From Pleodorina starrii (Eukaryota; Chlorophyta; Chlorophyceae; Chlamydomonadales; Volvocaceae), in the NCBI GenBank assembly GCA_030267565.1, contig BRXU01000013.1, positions 1,466,001-1,530,000 on the forward strand: a DNA stretch of 64,000 nt, read 5' to 3'. The notes beneath the pieces were generated by a model. It was not told the origin of the DNA and ran no database searches. It saw nothing but the letters and a program-made list of their open reading frames with translations. Numbering within the stretch: position 1 is the stretch's first letter; each line of letters starts with the position of its first letter. Below are positions 62,435-64,000 of the stretch, piece by piece. Made by a program: the position numbers and the translations under genes.

Positions 62435-63806
62435 ATGAGCGATTGGTCGACCGGCTTCTGCAGCTGGTGCGCTGAGCCTGGTGGCTGCGGGCTCTGCGGT
62501 AAGTGGTGGTGCCTGCGACGCGCTCCGAAGGTCGCCGGCCCTGGGCGCCAATCTTGCCGCTTTCTGACCGGGGAATTGCTCCTTGTCTGCAGTGTACACG
62601 TATTGCTGCCCGTGCTGCGCTTATGGATCGATGGTCGGAAAGATGGGTCCTGAGGTAAGGCGCTTGCGTGTGTGTGTGTGTTACATGGTTGGGGGTGCGT
62701 GCCCCTCGCACTTAATTACTCTCGGCGACTTATCACCGCGTTCGGACTGCTGGGGGCCCTTCCACCCGACTGTTCACCAAAGAATCCCTGGCAGCACCTC
62801 GGCTGATTTTTTCATGGAGTGTGCTGTATTTGACTGGGTGTGCTAATGCTCGGGCGACAGTACCTGCGTGACGAAAGATTCATACATAGCTGCTTGTTCC
62901 TCTTGTTCACGGAGCGAGCAGCGTCAGTAGTCGTCAGTCAACGTGTGGTTGTCGGAGCGGGATGGACACTCTTTGCTGTCTCGGCTTCTCTAGGTTGACG
63001 CTAATTTACATGGTCGACGGATTGTTCGAATTCAAACCTGCCAACCTGTCTGCCAGACCGGAAGGTTCCCGCCAGAGAGGTGAACCCTCAGCCCTGCTCA
63101 GCCGCACTTGCCTTGCCGCTTCAATGTCTTCTGCTGTGCAGGAGGTATGCTGCGGTGGTAACTGCTGCGGCGCTTGCTGCCTCTACGCTATTATGGTGGA
63201 CTTGGGGTAGGTTCCGCGGATAGCGTTCAGTATGAACCCCCGGCGAAGGAACCCTCGCATGTTGCATCACTCGCCCGTGAGTTCACACGGCACCCACCAC
63301 AGCGGGATGCAAATCGTGCAGCGAGATCATGCTGCATCTGCGCGCGCTGTGCCGTATAGCCAGGCCCTGCGTCTGCCAGTCCTCCTGAGTGACCCAAGCC
63401 CCTTTCGCTCGCAGTCTGTGCTGCCTGCTGCACATGGGCGCGCGCCGGCGCGTTCGTGAGAAGTACGGCATCGAGGGCAACGGCTGCACCGACTGCATGC
63501 TCACCATGTGCTGCCCGTACTGGTAGGTAGTCTCGCGGTGGGGACTGGGGTGGGGGCCCTGCAAGGATCGGGCCTCTGCAAGTGCTAGGCCCTGAGAAAG
63601 GTGCCGGGGGCGAACCAGACCTTCCGCAAGCTTGGCGTCGGTGAAAGCCTTCTCGGCGCCTTCAGTCACGATTTCGGAAGTTAGCCGATCACCCCGCGTT
63701 CCGCGCTGTTTCGGGTTATCTAATCTTTCACCCGCTTGTGCGCTCCCCTTACCCTCACGCCCGCAGCGCCATCTGCCAGGAGACCCGCCAGCTCTCCACC
63801 AAGTAG
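62435..63806 (+). CDS. PLAC8 (FW2.2/cornifelin-like) Cys-rich protein
   Basis: Five short exons join in phase: 62435-62498, 62593-62654, 63142-63206, 63415-63522 and 63767-63806, about 112 residues, which is the full length of a PLAC8 domain. The protein starts MSDWSTGFCSWCAEPGG. It shows the family's hallmark CCPCCAYG block, then CCGGNCCGACCLY, a HMGARRRVREKYGIEG stretch, CTDCMLTMCCPYC and the ending CAICQETRQL. PLAC8 proteins are membrane-associated and affect cell size, metal handling or calcium entry in plants. No specific role can be assigned here. Every intron has GT-AG ends and the joins preserve the cysteine spacing, so the model is secure. Confidence 0.9.
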
Positions 63807-64000
63807 GGCTCGAGGTGTACGTACGGCAAGACCTTATCTCTCATGTCAAGCCGAGCTTGACCCAGTTGGCCACGACAAACGCGTGTCGCGCGTGTGGACT
63901 GCGGTACTTTCAAGCACGCCTCGCAATTTGGAGTGGGCCGGATGAAACCTTGAGTAAACCGGCATCGCGAACACTGCGATCAATTATTCAGTCGGTGCCA

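Overview
This window comes from the nuclear genome of a green alga, most probably a volvocine chlorophyte related to Chlamydomonas, Gonium or Volvox. The coding DNA is very GC-rich. The genes are split by many short introns with GTGAGT/GTGCGT donors and C-rich acceptor tracts. The proteins carry long runs of Ala, Gly, Gln, Ser and Pro, and TGTAA polyadenylation-type signals occur. No bacterial features were seen. Gene models were built by hand from reading frames, splice sites and phase agreement, so exon borders are inferences unless stated as directly visible.

Layout: (1) 1-6533 (+), a RAP-domain, helical-repeat organelle-RNA type protein, cut by the left window edge. (2) 8878-12628 (+), an ammonium transporter whose first membrane segment is not resolved. 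(3) 16861-19706 (-), a patatin-like lipase in seven exons. (4) 19956-20186 (+), a small open frame of unknown function, followed by a lower-GC, gene-poor block that holds a 2.1-kb foldback element (21518-23645). (5) 25425-29639 (+), a NIMA-related (NEK) protein kinase. (6) 32651-37498 (-), a large multi-pass membrane protein of unknown function with an unresolved 5' end. (7) 38139-39271 (+), a small DnaJ/BSD2-type zinc-finger protein with a plastid-like leader and a membrane segment. (8) 39890-45334 (-), a mitochondrial intermediate peptidase-like M3 metallopeptidase. (9) 45767-57370 (+), the second-largest RNA polymerase II subunit RPB2, complete in 23 exons, with a satellite array in one intron. 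(10) 59578-61113 (-), a TTC1-like TPR protein. (11) 62435-63806 (+), a Cys-rich PLAC8 protein.

The genes do not form a pathway or operon; this is an ordinary eukaryotic neighbourhood with several divergent pairs (M3 peptidase/RPB2; membrane protein/zinc-finger protein; TTC1/PLAC8). The observations most worth checking are the loss of three of the four cysteines of the C-terminal RPB2 zinc site, the foldback element with coding-like remnants, three GC-AG introns supported by protein alignment, a splice-phase conflict in the activation segment of the NEK kinase, and the missing first helix of the ammonium transporter.
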